From: Calendula officinalis
Lineage: Eukaryota; Streptophyta; Magnoliopsida; Asterales; Asteraceae
Direction: 5' to 3'
Length of the DNA stretch: 64,000 nucleotides
NCBI GenBank assembly: GCA_963853835.1
Contig: OY970830.1
Coordinates: forward strand, 36,913,966 to 36,977,965
Within the stretch, counting starts at the first letter, position 1. Every line of letters begins with the position of its first letter. Positions 11,816 to 23,382 of this stretch are shown here, piece by piece. A program made the position numbers and the translations under genes. The notes below the pieces were generated by a model. The model was not told where the DNA came from, did not search any database, and worked only from the letters and a program-made list of their open reading frames with translations.

Positions 11816-13690
11816 TGAATGTTCTACATGCACATTACATGAGCATTTATCTTTAACTTCAACACATGATACGGGACACCTGATATTTTTAGAATATTCA
11901 AGAATTTTGTGGTCTAAACATCTAGCCTAAACATAGTATCATCAACCATTTCGTGTGTTAGTGTTGATGATAATATGTTTGGATTATAACATATGTTTGA
12001 ATCAAGACATTTTTTTTTCAATTTTTAATGAGTATACTCATTTCGTAAAGAATTTAATTTTAAGAACTTTGACATTTTTAAAATTTTTTGTTTATAAATA
12101 AAAAACAAAGTTATGGCTGAAAAACAAAGTGAGAGAAAACATGAATATATTTCCATGTAAGAGATAACTTAATTGACCATTATGCCCTTTGAGTCACACA
12201 CTGAGTCATCATTTTGATGAATTCTAATTGGATGACCATTCCATGTCACATTTACATGCCATCAAAGATAATTCAAGTCCTTGTGTCATATATAGGTGGT
12301 AGATTGAACGAAATTGCATTTAAAACAATAATGGTTATAACTGTTTCAATATTTGCGTAAACTTTTTTTTTTTTTTTGCGTAAACTAAATGCATATATTG
12401 TTTCATAGAGGTTATTGATTTTGTTCAACACCTTTAAGTAATTTTGTCAATGATGGTATTTAATATATGATAGATTCAAAACGTTTCAAAACCGTTGATT
12501 TGCAAATTCAATACAAATTTAAGGCTTAATACATGATATGGAAGACTTAAGGCTTTAGGTATTTTTACATTGAATGTGTTGTTTTTTTTTGGGCGACTAA
12601 ATGGGTTTCTATTGGGAAGACTTAAGGATTTATGTGTTTTTACATTGAATGCAATTTCTAATGGATGCCAGTGTGTGTAATGGGCGTAAGTATGTGTATT
12701 TGGGGTAATAATTACTATGGAATTAAATGCAATTTCATTTTTAGAACTCAATTTTTAAAGATATATAGATATAGATGTTAAACTTCATTTGATAAGATGT
12801 CCTGTAAGATTATGATTCAAGTCCCGACTTAAATAAAATGATATAAAATTAAGAAATGTATGTTTCTCTAAAAAAAACTTCATTTGATACGGTTTATTTT
12901 CCTTTTACATAAATCTTATAGTTCACTTTAAATGCTTAAAGTTTTTTTTTCTTCCGCCTGAATTTCCGTTCCCAAAAACATTAACTTTTGTTATTTTTTT
13001 TATTTTGGGTTATTTTTACAAAATGTATTTATTAAGACTCGTAGGAATGGGTCACTTGGGCGTGGTGGGGTGATGAGGTGGTGATAAGGTGGTACCTTTT
13101 AACGGCGTGGTGAGGTGGTGATATTCATGTGGTGTGGTGTGGCCATACTAATGGCTGGCAACGGGAGTGGTGGAGAACTTCAAGGGAAATGGTGCCATTT
13201 GATTGGTTGTAGTTTTTAATTATTTTTTTACGTTTAAAATTAAATGGAATTAAAATGGTGTGGTTGGTGTAGTGGGTATTTTCTGAATAAATGGTGTGTG
13301 GTTGCTAGGTAACGATGATGTGGTAGAAAAAATAGTGTGGTCCAAAGGATCCATGCCCCATTGTCTAAGACAAAATGTTGGTACACCTATTGGTTGGGTG
13401 CCTGTGTCTAATAATCGAGTTAGTATTCAGAATAAAACGTCTGGTAAAAGCAAATATAAAGAAAATTTCTAAAAGATAGTGTCAAACATTGAATAAATTA
13501 GATTTATATTTAGATAAATGTGTTATATATGTAGCAAAAATAAATGTGTTAGACGTAATTGTAGTTATCATTAATCATTTACGGAAAGAAAAATTGAAAG
13601 CGATTAATGTGAACTTAGATATAAATAAGCAGATATTGTTGAACATTAAATGAAGTTTAACTAAAGATGTTTAAATATATTTGAAAAGAT
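11816..13690. other. Gene-free stretch
   Basis: No supported gene. The sequence is AT-rich, with a GTGGTG-rich patch at about 13055-13330 that may be an old MITE (TTGGGCGTGGTGGGG near its left, GGATCCATGCCCCATTG near its right), but I could not define ends or a duplication. Confidence 0.35.
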
Positions 13691-13691
13691 A

Positions 13692-14281
13692 TGTTGAACA
13701 TAATTCTTAATTTTTATGTAAAGCTGGAAAAAAAATTAATAATAATTAATGATAATGATTAAATACATATTTTATACATGGAGAAATATATTGGTCATTG
13801 GACACTTACATGTTTTTAATTTAGTTTTTTATTTTTCACTTTTTATCAGAAAAATTATTATTATTTTATATTATTTTTTCGTGAAAAAAGAAAAATCATG
13901 TGATAATCACATGCGATTGTATACTTGATCACATGTAATTGTATAATAAAACATCAGATGCGATCAAGTATATAATGACATGTGATTATACATTAAGATT
14001 AGATGTAATCAAGTATATAATCATATGTGATTAGCACGTAATATTATTTTTTGGAATGAATTATAATAAAATAATAAAGAATTTTAAGATAAATAATAAT
14101 AATTATAATAATAATAATAATTGATTAAAATTTATATAGGTGATAAATGACCAAAATACCTTTACGTGTATAAAATATAGAAGTATAATTAATCTTGATA
14201 TTAAATATTATTAATTAATTGTTGAGATTGTCTCTTGAGATTATAAGAAAATTAAGAATTATCTTAAACGATTCTCTATAC
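13692..14281. mobile_element. Palindrome-family element, degenerate copy
   Basis: Inverted terminal similarity can be seen between GTTGAACATAATTCTTAATT (left) and, reverse-complemented, the right end that contains ATAATTCTTAATTTTC. The interior carries several CACATGTGATTGTA-like palindromes and a TAA-rich tract. The right end (AAATGACCAAAATACC, TATAAAATATAGAAG) matches the element at 27605-28826. No intact duplication was found. Confidence 0.45.
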
Positions 14282-14664
14282 TCGAATCCAATATCATAAT
14301 TATTTCAATGTTCATATATCTAAACATTGGGATGGGATATCCAGATTAATTTTGGATTCGGATAACGAATTTCAAAAAAATTGCATACTCAAATATCCAA
14401 TATATCCGAAAATAAATATTTTTTTTTTCTATATTCCATATTAACTAATATACGAAATGAATACTGAACAATTATAAAAAAAATTCAATGAGATTTTTTG
14501 TGTGTTTAACACTCGGATCTCTCATTAAAATGATTATTTTTTTATACTTTTTAAGACTTTATTTTTGGATATTTTGACAATTTTTAAAGAATTTCATATA
14601 TCAATACTTTTATTTAATATATTTGACAGTTTTAAAGTTCAGGTATCAATACTTGTATTCATAT

Positions 14665-14922
14665 TAGGGTGAGCATGGGCCAGAAATTAAACCGAAACCG
14701 ATAATGATGAATTTTTAAAACCAAAAACCGAACCGATTAAATATTTTCGGTTTTGTTCAGTTCAGTTTTTAAGCCCAAATGCTCACCCCTATCCGAGGAC
14801 CGAACCGAACCGTACCAAAACCGGAAATCGTGAAACTACAAAACCGAAAACCAAATCGATTACATGTTTTCGTTTTCAGTTTGGCTTCGGTTTGATTTTT
14901 TCGGCCCAAATGCTCACCCCAA
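14665..14922. mobile_element. hAT-type MITE (TAGGGTGAGCA family)
   Basis: The ends are TAGGGTGAGCATGGGCC and GGCCCAAATGCTCACCCC. The flanks ATTCATAT (14657-14664) and ATTTATAT (14923-14930) match at 7 of 8. The interior is rich in AACCGAAAACCGA motifs. It is the same family as 27868-28532. It sits about 280 bp upstream of the ACC synthase TATA box. Confidence 0.7.
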
Positions 14923-15200
14923 ATTTATATCTAATACTTCTATTTAATAGACTAATATTTCAAAGATTTTATGAAACAACCAATACTTATATTAAACTTA
15001 TGCTCTAGAAAACGATTACATTTTGTGTACTATAATACCAATAATTACAAAATATCAACCACTACTTGTTTCTAATGAAGGAACAAAAGGAAATGACAAC
15101 TAATGTAGCCCCCAACTCACTTAATATTCCAAAAATGGTCCCTAAACAACATGGAACCTTCATGTATTCTCTTCTTCTTTTGTCCACCCACCCGGCCTTC

Positions 15201-15208
15201 TATATATA
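15201..15208 (+). promoter_or_regulatory. TATA box of the ACC synthase gene
   Basis: TATATATA lies 92 bases before the start codon. It is followed by a pyrimidine-rich leader (CTCAAACTTATTTCTTACC, then CTCTCTAACTTCAC), as in many plant core promoters. Confidence 0.6.
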
Positions 15209-15299
15209 CCCTACTCCTTTACACCAAGTTCTCAAACTTATTTCTTACCTCAATAACACAACCCCCACCCCCAACATCTCTCTCTAACTTCACTAAATA

Positions 15300-18200
15300 A
15301 TGGAGGTTGCATTGAACAACAACCACAAGTTTTTATCAAAGATTGCAACAAATGATGGTCATGGTGAAAACTCACCTTACTTTGATGGTTGGAAGGCCTA
15401 TGACACTGACCCGTACCACCTCCAAAACAACCCGACCGGTGTAATCCAAATGGGCCTAGCCGAGAACCAACTTTGCTTCGATTTGATTCAAGAATGGATG
15501 CAAAAGCACCCGGAAGCTTCCATATGCACGCATGAAGGAGGTTTTGATTTCAAGGAGATTGCCATTTTTCAAGATTATCATGGATTGCCCAAGTTTAGAA
15601 CCGCGATTGCTAATTTCATGAGTCAAGTTAGAGGAAGCCGTGTGAAATTTGATCCTAACCGGATTGTGATGAGCGGTGGAGCCACCGGAGCTCATGAGAC
15701 AGTCGCGTTTTGCTTGGCTAACCCTGGTGAAGCCTTCTTGGTGCCCACTCCTTACTATCCAGGGTATGTGTACTCTTTATTTCACCTATCATTATTTTTC
15801 AATAATCCTAGTATTAAGTAGTGACTAATTATTTATTAAATTAATTAAGGTGATAAGGATTTGTTGTTAACTTACAATTATTCATATTAAAATAAGACGA
15901 TAAACACGAAGATATGTTAAGGAATGATTTCAGACAAATATTATGGTTATTTCAAGATGACACTAATTAACGTGGTTGATAAAATGGAAGTCTTTCAATA
16001 TCTTAATAACCAAAATGATTAATATTGAACGAAACTATTAGTGCACCTTCTAGAATTTATGATCCATTTTTTATAATATCTAAAGATACTGAGTTGCAAT
16101 TATGTTTGTTTGAAAGTTTAAATATTTTTTTTACTGTATACTCCCTCCGTCCCTAAATAAATAAATTTTTTATTTGTCATTTAAGTTTTGTCTCTAAATA
16201 AAGTTCTCATTTCTCAAACTTAACGGGTCAACTTAATATAATAATATTATTATCAATATTTTCATCACTAACTATCTCCTAAAACACTTTCTCTCTCCAA
16301 TCAAACCTTATATTTTAATCAAAAGTAATACCAAATACCTAACCACTAACTATCTCCCAAAAAATTGTGCATATGGGAAATGAGAACTTTATTTAGAGAC
16401 GGAGGGAGTATTATTTATATACTATTCAATATATTTAACCATCACGTTGATACACGAACGGCAAAAATGAAAAATCCCGTCCAACTTGTTTTGGTTACTG
16501 ATAGTAACTTTAAATAATACAGAGTACTCCGTAATTTATGACACTCAGTGGATGAAACTTTTACGGTTTATCCGTTTATGTTGCTCTAGTGGATTTAAAA
16601 TAATTCAACAAAAAGAAACATGCGTACCATATAACATGATTTACAAACAAACAATTGTATGTGAGATTTAAATGCGTTGGTTATCAGGCCGGAGTGTGTC
16701 AAATTCCGAGGCGAAAATTGATTTTGCGATCTTTATCATAATTGTACATATAATACATTCCGCAAACAAAGCACATTTGAAGAAGAAGAAAATTAGAACT
16801 ATGAACCTTTTCGAGCTAGTCCAAATAAATAACCGAAAAAAATTGGAAAAATCACTCCACGAAATGAAGAAATCTTCTCCGGGACTTAGGTCATTTAAAG
16901 TGCTCAAATTGCTTCGTCAAATGGCACCGTAGGCTATATTGTGTGGTTTTGTGGAGTATTGGCTAGTGGATGCCCCTTTTAGGAGTTAATTGGGTTGTTG
17001 AGTTTGTCTTTAGGTTTAGCCTATGAAGGTTTTCTTTAGCGTTTGTTGAGTAGGTGTTTGAGTTTTCTTCTTGGTTTGGTAAGGTTAGGAGTTTGGGTTT
17101 GCTTTAAGGTCTTTTTCTTTCTCGTTGTTTGTTTATTCTACCTTCTTGCTAGTTTTTAATATTATTGCCGTTAAAAAAAAAAAAAAAAACATTTCCCATT
17201 CAAATTTCCGTTAAATCACTATTCATAAAAATTAACGGCCTTAGTTCATGTTCGGTTACAGATCAAAACGGCGTTAGGAACGGAACCACTAACTGCGAAT
17301 GAGAGGTTTACAAAAGTTTTAAGATTGCCCCTAGAATAGGGTCACATCTGTAAATACTTATGCGTTAGGAATGGAACCCACTAACGCCTACTAACAAGAG
17401 ATTTACAAAAGTTATAAGATTACACCTTAATAGGGTTACATTTATAAATATTTATAAAATTTTAGTTATTAACCCTTAAACTATTTACTAATAGCAAAAA
17501 TATTATATCTCTTATTTTAATTTAACATATACTTAAACCAGATGAAATATTTGTTTTTCAAAAAGTATATCATTAAAATTTTTACTGAAATACGATCAGA
17601 ATGATACCAATATTATAATATTTCTTACAAACAGGTTTTTATAACATTAACTTATAAACAAATAGGTTTAATATTTCTTACAAATAGGATTCTTATAACA
17701 TAAACTTATAAATAAATAGGTTTAATATTTCTTACATATAGATTTCTTATAACATTAACTTATAAACAAATATGTTTCTTTTAACATAACTTATAAATTG
17801 AAATGACATATATTATAAGGCTCATATACCTTCATGCTTCCAAGCATGTTTTTTATAGGATTGAATATTGAATTTAATTTTATATTTGAATTAAAAAACT
17901 GTATCCAATTTATATCTTTTATTAGTAAATTTTAAAACTTCACTCCAAATATTTGAACTTATATAAAAACTTTACCAAATAATTCTTAAATTTATACTTC
18001 GTATGAAACACCAACATAGTCCTCCTATATTTATAACAATCAAATTTCATTTTAATTTGAATCACAATAAATCACATTTTAACATAAAATCAAAACCAAT
18101 TGAATTTTTTTTACTTATATCAGAAATATTAGTTTATAAAATAAATTGAAAATCCCGCCGCAACGCGCGGCGTGTAACATTACTTGTTATAAAAAGAAAT

Positions 18201-21004
18201 ATCAATGAAAAACTATTACTACTACACTACATATCATATCCCACTTTTATATCAAACCCAATATTAATCCTAATCTTTTAATATAAATTGTGTATATATT
18301 ATGTATAATTATTTTTTATTTTGAGACTCTCAATTCAAATTTTATGCCCAAAATATATTTTATTACCCTGAACTTGACTGATCATGTTTTCTACTACTCT
18401 GAACAATTAAAGGCATAGCATAATACACTGAACTTGACAAAATGGTCAGTTTAATATTCTCACGCATTAATTTGATCGTGCTTTCTTATTTGACTTACTT
18501 TCATTGGATTTTTGATGGACTAAAAATATATACTACATCTATATCAAAATAAGTGACATTTGAAGAATAACGGTTTTTGAGGCAAAAGATTAAAAGATGG
18601 TTTAAGATAAATTAAAGTGAATAGTTAGTGGAGAATGGGTCCTACTTCTTTTGAATAAAGTGATATTAATGATGTTTAAAGGTAAAAGTAAAGGTAAGAG
18701 GGTAATCTTACTTTATTAAGTATATAGTTAGTGGATAATGAGTCCCACTTTTTAACTAAATAAAGTAAGTTTTTGAAGTGTATAACTTATTTTGTTCCAC
18801 CCCAATATAGAAAGTGTATCACTTAGTTTTTGAAGTGTATAACTTATTCTCAAATGTATTGCTATTATAAGCAAATCACGTGAGAAAACACAATCAAATT
18901 AGTTAGTTGTGGTATTAAATCGACTTTTTTTCTCAAATTTAAGATACTATACTACACCTTTATTAATTGGGAATTAATTTCTACACCATATATTTTGATG
19001 TTTATACCACATTTTACAAGTATTATTGCAGACTGTACATGCATTTAAAGCAACAATTATGATACATAGGTCAAAAAATATGATATAAAAATCACCACCT
19101 TTAATAATTCAAAGTAGTAAAGAACCTAATCAATTAAGTTTAAAAATACTAAAATACATTTTCACCAAATTTTATTGTAGTGTCTAAGTCTATTCCATCT
19201 TCCCTCTAGACTGGCAACACTGGTTAATTATTAAAATATCAATTACTATTAAGGGCATGTTTGGGAAAGCTTATTAACAAGGCTTCTAAGCTTATTAGCT
19301 TAATAAGCTCAAATAAACTTAAAAAATTGAGCTTATTTGAGCTTATTAAGCTAATAAACTTAAAAGCCTTGCTAATAAGTTTTCCCAAACATGCCTTAAG
19401 TAACCCATGTCAATTAAATAACCATTTTATATCCATAAAGTTTTATATCACATTAATTGACCTTTCGAATAATTTTTTTCTTCAATAATTTGATATTATT
19501 ATAATATTTTCTGAATGACCAAATTAATTAATATTAGTGTTTGTGTATAAGATTCCAAAGTCAACCTGAACCTTTTGAGTGTTTTATTGTATTTTATTTC
19601 CATAAAGTTTTATATCACATTAATTGACCTTTCGAGTAATTTTTTTCCTTCAATGATTTGATGTTATTATAATATTTTCTGAATGACCAAATTAATTAAT
19701 GTTAATGTTTGTGTATAAAATTACATAGTCAGCCTTAACCTTTTGAGTGTTTTATTGTATTTTAAAGCGAATTACCAACTTCCACATATCAACAAGCTAG
19801 ATCAGATCGAATTATTGTAGTTCAAAATTTAAAATTTGACCCGGCATGCATGTTTTGACTTTTTAACTCAATATACACTTTATCGTAAGTTTATATACAC
19901 TATATAATTACTTTATCGCAAGTTTATATTCAGGATTTCCACTGTTTGATTATCTTAACTTGTTATAACGCATATCTACGATAAGCAACTGACGATTTGT
20001 GTAACATATTTTTCAGGTTTAATCGCGACCTGAGATGGCGAACTGGAGTCGAGCTTATACCCGTAGTTTGTGAAAGCTCGAACAACTTCAAGGTGACCCT
20101 TGAAGCACTCGAGGATGCCTATAACATAGCTAAACAATCAAACATCAAAGTCAAAGGTTTACTCATAACGAACCCATCAAACCCTTTGGGAACGTTTTTC
20201 GACAAGGAAACATTAAAAACTCTTGTCGGTTTCATCAACGAGAAAAACATCCATCTCATTTGTGACGAAATCTACGCTGGCACGGTGACTAACGACAACG
20301 AATTTGTCAGCATTGCCGAAATCATCCAAGAATATCCAACAAAATGCAATAACAATTTAATCCATATTGTATATAGTCTCTCTAAAGACATGGGATTCCC
20401 CGGGTTTAGGGTTGGAATCATCTATTCCTATAATGATACGGTCGTGAATATTGCTCGTAAAATGTCAAGTTTCGGGCTTGTTTCGATTCAAACACAAAAC
20501 ATGATCGGCTCGATGCTATCAGATGATGATTTTGTCAAGAATTTTATTTATGAGACTAGGGTGAGACTAGCCGATAGGCACGATATGTTCACTCGGGAGC
20601 TAGCTCAAGTTGGAATCGGGAGCCTAGAGAGCAACGCGGGACTATTTTTCTGGATGGATTTACGTCGTTTCTTACAAGAGCCAACTTTTGAGTCTGAAAT
20701 GACGTTTTGGCGAATTATAATTAATGAAATTAAACTTAATGTCTCGCCAGGCTCGTCTTTTCATTGCTCTGAGCCCGGCTGGTTTCGTGTTTGCTTTGCT
20801 AACATGGATGACGAGACAGTAACGATTGCTATAAACAGAATCAAATCATTTGTGCACAAAACTAAAATGCTTGAAATCAAGATCAAGACTAAGAAACAAT
20901 TATGGCAGAAAAACCTTCACCTCAAGCTATCTTCTCGAAGGCTTGAAGATATCATGTCGCCTCATTCCCCGTTGAACTCGCCTATGCTTCGAGCCCAAAA
21001 TTAA
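15300..21004 (+). CDS. ACS: 1-aminocyclopropane-1-carboxylate synthase
   Basis: The enzyme converts S-adenosylmethionine to ACC, the committed step of ethylene synthesis; it is a cytosolic PLP enzyme of the aminotransferase I/II fold. Exon 1 is 15300-15763 and exon 2 is 20017-21004. The donor GTATGT and acceptor TTTTTCAG split a glycine codon inside YYPGFNRDLRW. The spliced protein is 483 aa, normal for the family. Visible motifs: GLAENQLCFDLIQEW (52-66), SGGATGAHE (125-133), TNPSNPLGT (206-214), DEIYAGT (238-244), SLSKDMGFPGF with the PLP lysine K278, and the substrate arginine R412 in GWFRVCFAN. The tail has three Ser-Pro sites (S469, S472, S476) and ends MLRAQN, as in MAPK-regulated type 1 isoforms. 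The CDPK-type RLSF site is not present: the aligned segment reads NLHLKLSS. Many ACS genes have three introns, whereas this one has one very long intron filled with repeats. No frame defects are seen. Confidence 0.95.
16141..16408. mobile_element. Stowaway-like MITE (CTCCCTCCGTCCC ends)
   Basis: It begins CTCCCTCCGTCCC and ends GACGGAGGGAG, flanked by TA on both sides (16139-16140, 16409-16410). The ends match those of the mariner-like element at 40339-42344, so that family could mobilise it. It lies in the ACS intron. Confidence 0.8.
16672..17189 (+). repeat. 5'-truncated LINE-like fragment with poly(A) tail
   Basis: An 86-codon open frame (16672-16932) precedes a non-coding tail that ends ATTATTGCCGTT then A(n) near 17170-17189. 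The same tail ending occurs at 1323. The frame product (SLHEMKKSSPGLRSFKVLK) is not recognised; it may be the last part of a LINE ORF or chance. Confidence 0.4.
17618..17776. repeat. Tandem repeat, about 53 bp x 3
   Basis: AATATTTCTTACAAACAGG recurs with small changes at 17618, 17670 and 17724, each followed by a CTTATAACATAAACTTATAA-like block. Non-coding, within the ACS intron. Confidence 0.65.
18150..18195 (+). mobile_element. Helitron-like 3' hairpin (decayed)
   Basis: CCCGCCGCAACGCGCGGCG forms a GC-rich hairpin in very AT-rich surroundings and is followed about 13 bases later by ACTTGTT, resembling a mutated CTAGT terminus. This is the form of many plant Helitron 3' ends. The element would extend to lower coordinates; its 5' end was not found. 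Confidence 0.4.
18535..18862. mobile_element. Stowaway-like MITE, family A, copy 2
   Basis: It has the body of family A (GGTTTTTGAGGCAAAAGATT, AGTGGAGAATGGGTCC, AAAGTGTATCACTTA) in the ACS intron. The ends are degraded and the right part is partly duplicated, so limits are approximate. Confidence 0.55.
19253..19395. mobile_element. Hairpin MITE with GGGCATGTTTGGG ends
   Basis: It is a near-complete inverted repeat: GGGCATGTTTGGGAAAGC at the left, and CCCAAACATGCC at the right, folding around AGCTCAAATAA. TTAA flanks both sides (19249-19252, 19396-19399). A degenerate relative lies at 43981-44113 in the ROH1-like intron. Confidence 0.7.
19434..19764. repeat. 167-bp tandem duplication
   Basis: CATAAAGTTTTATATCACAT begins at 19434 and again at 19601. 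The two copies remain similar through TTTTGAGTGTTTTATTGTA, with scattered substitutions. It is intronic with no coding content. Confidence 0.75.
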
Positions 21005-21106
21005 GTGAATGAACATTTTTCTAATCTTTCTTTATATGAGTGATCTACAATAACTATATATAACATTTTCTTATTTTTTATTTATTTATTTATTTTTTTT
21101 TTTTGT

Positions 21107-21112
21107 AATAAA
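21107..21112 (+). terminator. Candidate ACS poly(A) signal
   Basis: AATAAA lies about 100 bases after the ACS stop codon, following a T-rich tract. It is the first canonical signal downstream. Confidence 0.45.
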
Positions 21113-21208
21113 TGCTGGGTATTACAAGTGTAACAACATAATAATGTGTAATGTTATTGTTATATTCTTTCGCAATTTACAAAGAAAGTTTGATGCTTAT
21201 TATTTTTA

Positions 21209-23373
21209 GAGTAAATTACAGAAACTGTCGTTGTGATATACTTGATTCTGTGTTTTTGTCCTTGTACTTTTTTCTTTGGGTTTTTTGTCCCTGTACTTTT
21301 TTAGATTCTGCGTTTTTATCCTTCCATCTAACTCTGTTAGTTTTTGTTAAGTTTCCTCATGTGCCAAACACGTGAGGGTAATTCTGTCTTTTCCCTAATT
21401 TTACAGTTCATCTTAATTTCTTTTTTTCTTTTTCCCTCCTTCACTCACTTCTTCATCTTTTTTCTTTCCTGACATTGTTTCAGAAGTGAAGTCTTCGATG
21501 CTTTCTCCGACAATGCTTTCCCGCCGGTCACCACCATCGTCTTCACCGACATGTACCGACCTCCGTCTCCCTTTATCGCCATCCACCACCATTCTCCTTC
21601 CCAATCGAACCTCCGATCACCACCATTTTCCTTCCCCGTCGATCTCACCATCATAGATCTGTGAAATCAAGCTTTAAGAATGTTGTATTTTAGCAAAGCT
21701 AAAACCCATCCGGCCATCCCCCAAGCCTCCGTCACCGAGCCCTAAAAACCTCATAAAACCCACCTCCATATTCCGGCTATCATCCAAACATCAACACATC
21801 AACGACGTTCAAGAATCAATAACGCAGTGGATCAAACAAGAGAAAGACAATTTCCGGCGAAGATTTGTGGTGGCAAACCCTAGATCTGAAGATGTGTTCT
21901 TCGTCATTCTAATCCCTATGACGAATTACGGTGACAAAGTCAGTGGAAGAACCAGAAGGACGGAAGAAATGGGTGTTGACCGGAGAAGACATCGTCGGAG
22001 CTTTACAGACCGGAAGACGGCCGAAGAATTTGTTTTGATTATATGCTTACACCATCTCTCTCTATATATAATTCATATCCATTGGAGAAGACGACGTTGG
22101 ATGTGTTTTGATTTAATACCTCCATTATCTATCTCTGATTCATATCCAAAGAATAAAAGATTTTGATCTTATGCTTCAGGAATGTGTACAATTTTAGATT
22201 GGGGATTTCGCAGAGAAAAGAAGGTTTAACATTGAGGAAGAAGATAATGGTACAATCTTTAAAGCATATTATACAAGTAATTAGGGAAAAAGACAGAATT
22301 ACCCGTGTTTAGTATGTGAGGCAACTTAATGGTGGAAAACTAACAAAGTTGGACGGAATGATAGAGAATTTTTTTCAAAAATAGGCTTGATTTCCTCTGG
22401 GTTTTCACAAATAGGCTCGTTTTTTTACGTTTTTCAAAAATAGGCTTTATTGAGTCCCCGAGGCCGGCTTCCCCCTCGAAAAAGTACTCCCCGAGACCGG
22501 CTTCCCCCTCGTCTGACACGACCCCTGACGCAAGTACTCCCCGAGACCGGCTTCCCCCTCGTCTGACACGACCCCTGACGCAAGTACTCCCCGAGGCCGG
22601 CTTCCCTTTAAAATGCCTCCCCGAGGCCGGCTTTAAGCCATTCCCATATTCAACCCACTCGGAAGAAATTGTGTGAAACAGAGTGTGGTACAAGAGTAAG
22701 ATCAAGGAAGAAAAAAGCTAGAGAAAGATGAAACAGAGTCTGATTCTGAAAACTCAAGTCCTGTTTATGTTCTAGAATTCCTAGATCATCAAGAAGGTTC
22801 AAATTCATGTTTGATTAATAAAAATATGTTCTTTTTTTTTTAAAAATTCAATCGTGATCATTAATAATCTGGGTATGAATTATTTTTACAGGAAAAGAAG
22901 ATTCAAAGTTGAAAATTTTGAATTCCAGGAGGAAATTGAGAGGAGATCTTGACAAGAATGCATCATCATCTCCAAGAAGCAGCTGCAATTCAATGGTTGA
23001 TGTTGAATTAAGGGTTGAATATGGGAATGGCTTAAAGCCGGCCTCGGGGAGGCATTTTAAAGGGAAGCCGGCCTCGGGGAGTACTTGCGTCAGGGGTCGT
23101 GTCAGACGAGGGAGAAGCCGGTCTCGGGGAGTACTTTTTCGAGGGGGAAGCCGGCCTCGGGGACTCAATAAAGCCTATTTTTGAAAAACGTAAAAAAACG
23201 AGCCTATTTGTGAAAACCCAGATGAAATCAAGCCTATTTTTGAAAAAAATTCAATGATAGAAACCCAGAACCCAAAATCTAAAAAAGTACAGGCACAAAA
23301 AACCCGAAGAAAAAAGTATAGGAACAAAGACACAAAACCGGTATAACATAGGGAAAATTTCTGTAGTTTACTC
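21209..23373. mobile_element. MULE-type element with nested insertion
   Basis: The termini are GAGTAAATTACAG and, reverse-complemented, GAGTAAACTACAG, with inverted similarity for about 110 bp. The flanks are a perfect 9-bp duplication, TTATTTTTA (21200-21208 and 23374-23382), diagnostic of the Mutator superfamily. Removing the nested element and its duplication leaves 1269 bp, close to the relative at 48949-50262 (1314 bp). Both share CGTGAGGGTAATTCTGTCTT-like subterminal blocks. No transposase is seen. The interior around 21480-22170 is unusually rich in CACC/CCG-type codons and may be captured gene sequence, but it is not recognised. Confidence 0.85.
22366..23252. mobile_element. Second MULE-type element, nested
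   Basis: This 887-bp element begins GAATTTTTTTCAAAAATAGG and ends with its inverted counterpart. It is flanked by a perfect 9-bp duplication, AATGATAGA (22357-22365, 23253-23261), and sits inside the element at 21209. The long arms (about 270-290 bp) are GC-rich, with the repeated motif CCCCGAGGCCGGCTTCC. The left arm holds an extra tandem copy of a roughly 57-bp unit that includes CTGACACGACCCCTGACGCA. Open frames in the arms are products of the inverted repeat, not genes. Confidence 0.85.
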
Positions 23374-23382
23374 TTATTTTTA

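Larger units (their letters stand above)
15764..20016 (+). other. 4253-bp ACS intron loaded with repeats
   Basis: GT-AG bounded. From 5' to 3' it contains a Stowaway-like MITE (16141), a LINE tail (16672-17189), a tandem repeat (17618), a Helitron-like hairpin (18150), a family A MITE (18535), a hairpin MITE (19254) and a 167-bp tandem duplication (19434). None contains an intact gene. Confidence 0.85.

Noticed and set aside
22340..23184. ORFs of 91-121 codons on both strands with similar translations
   Set aside because: They are the two inverted arms of the nested MULE-type element read in either direction; no host family is recognisable.
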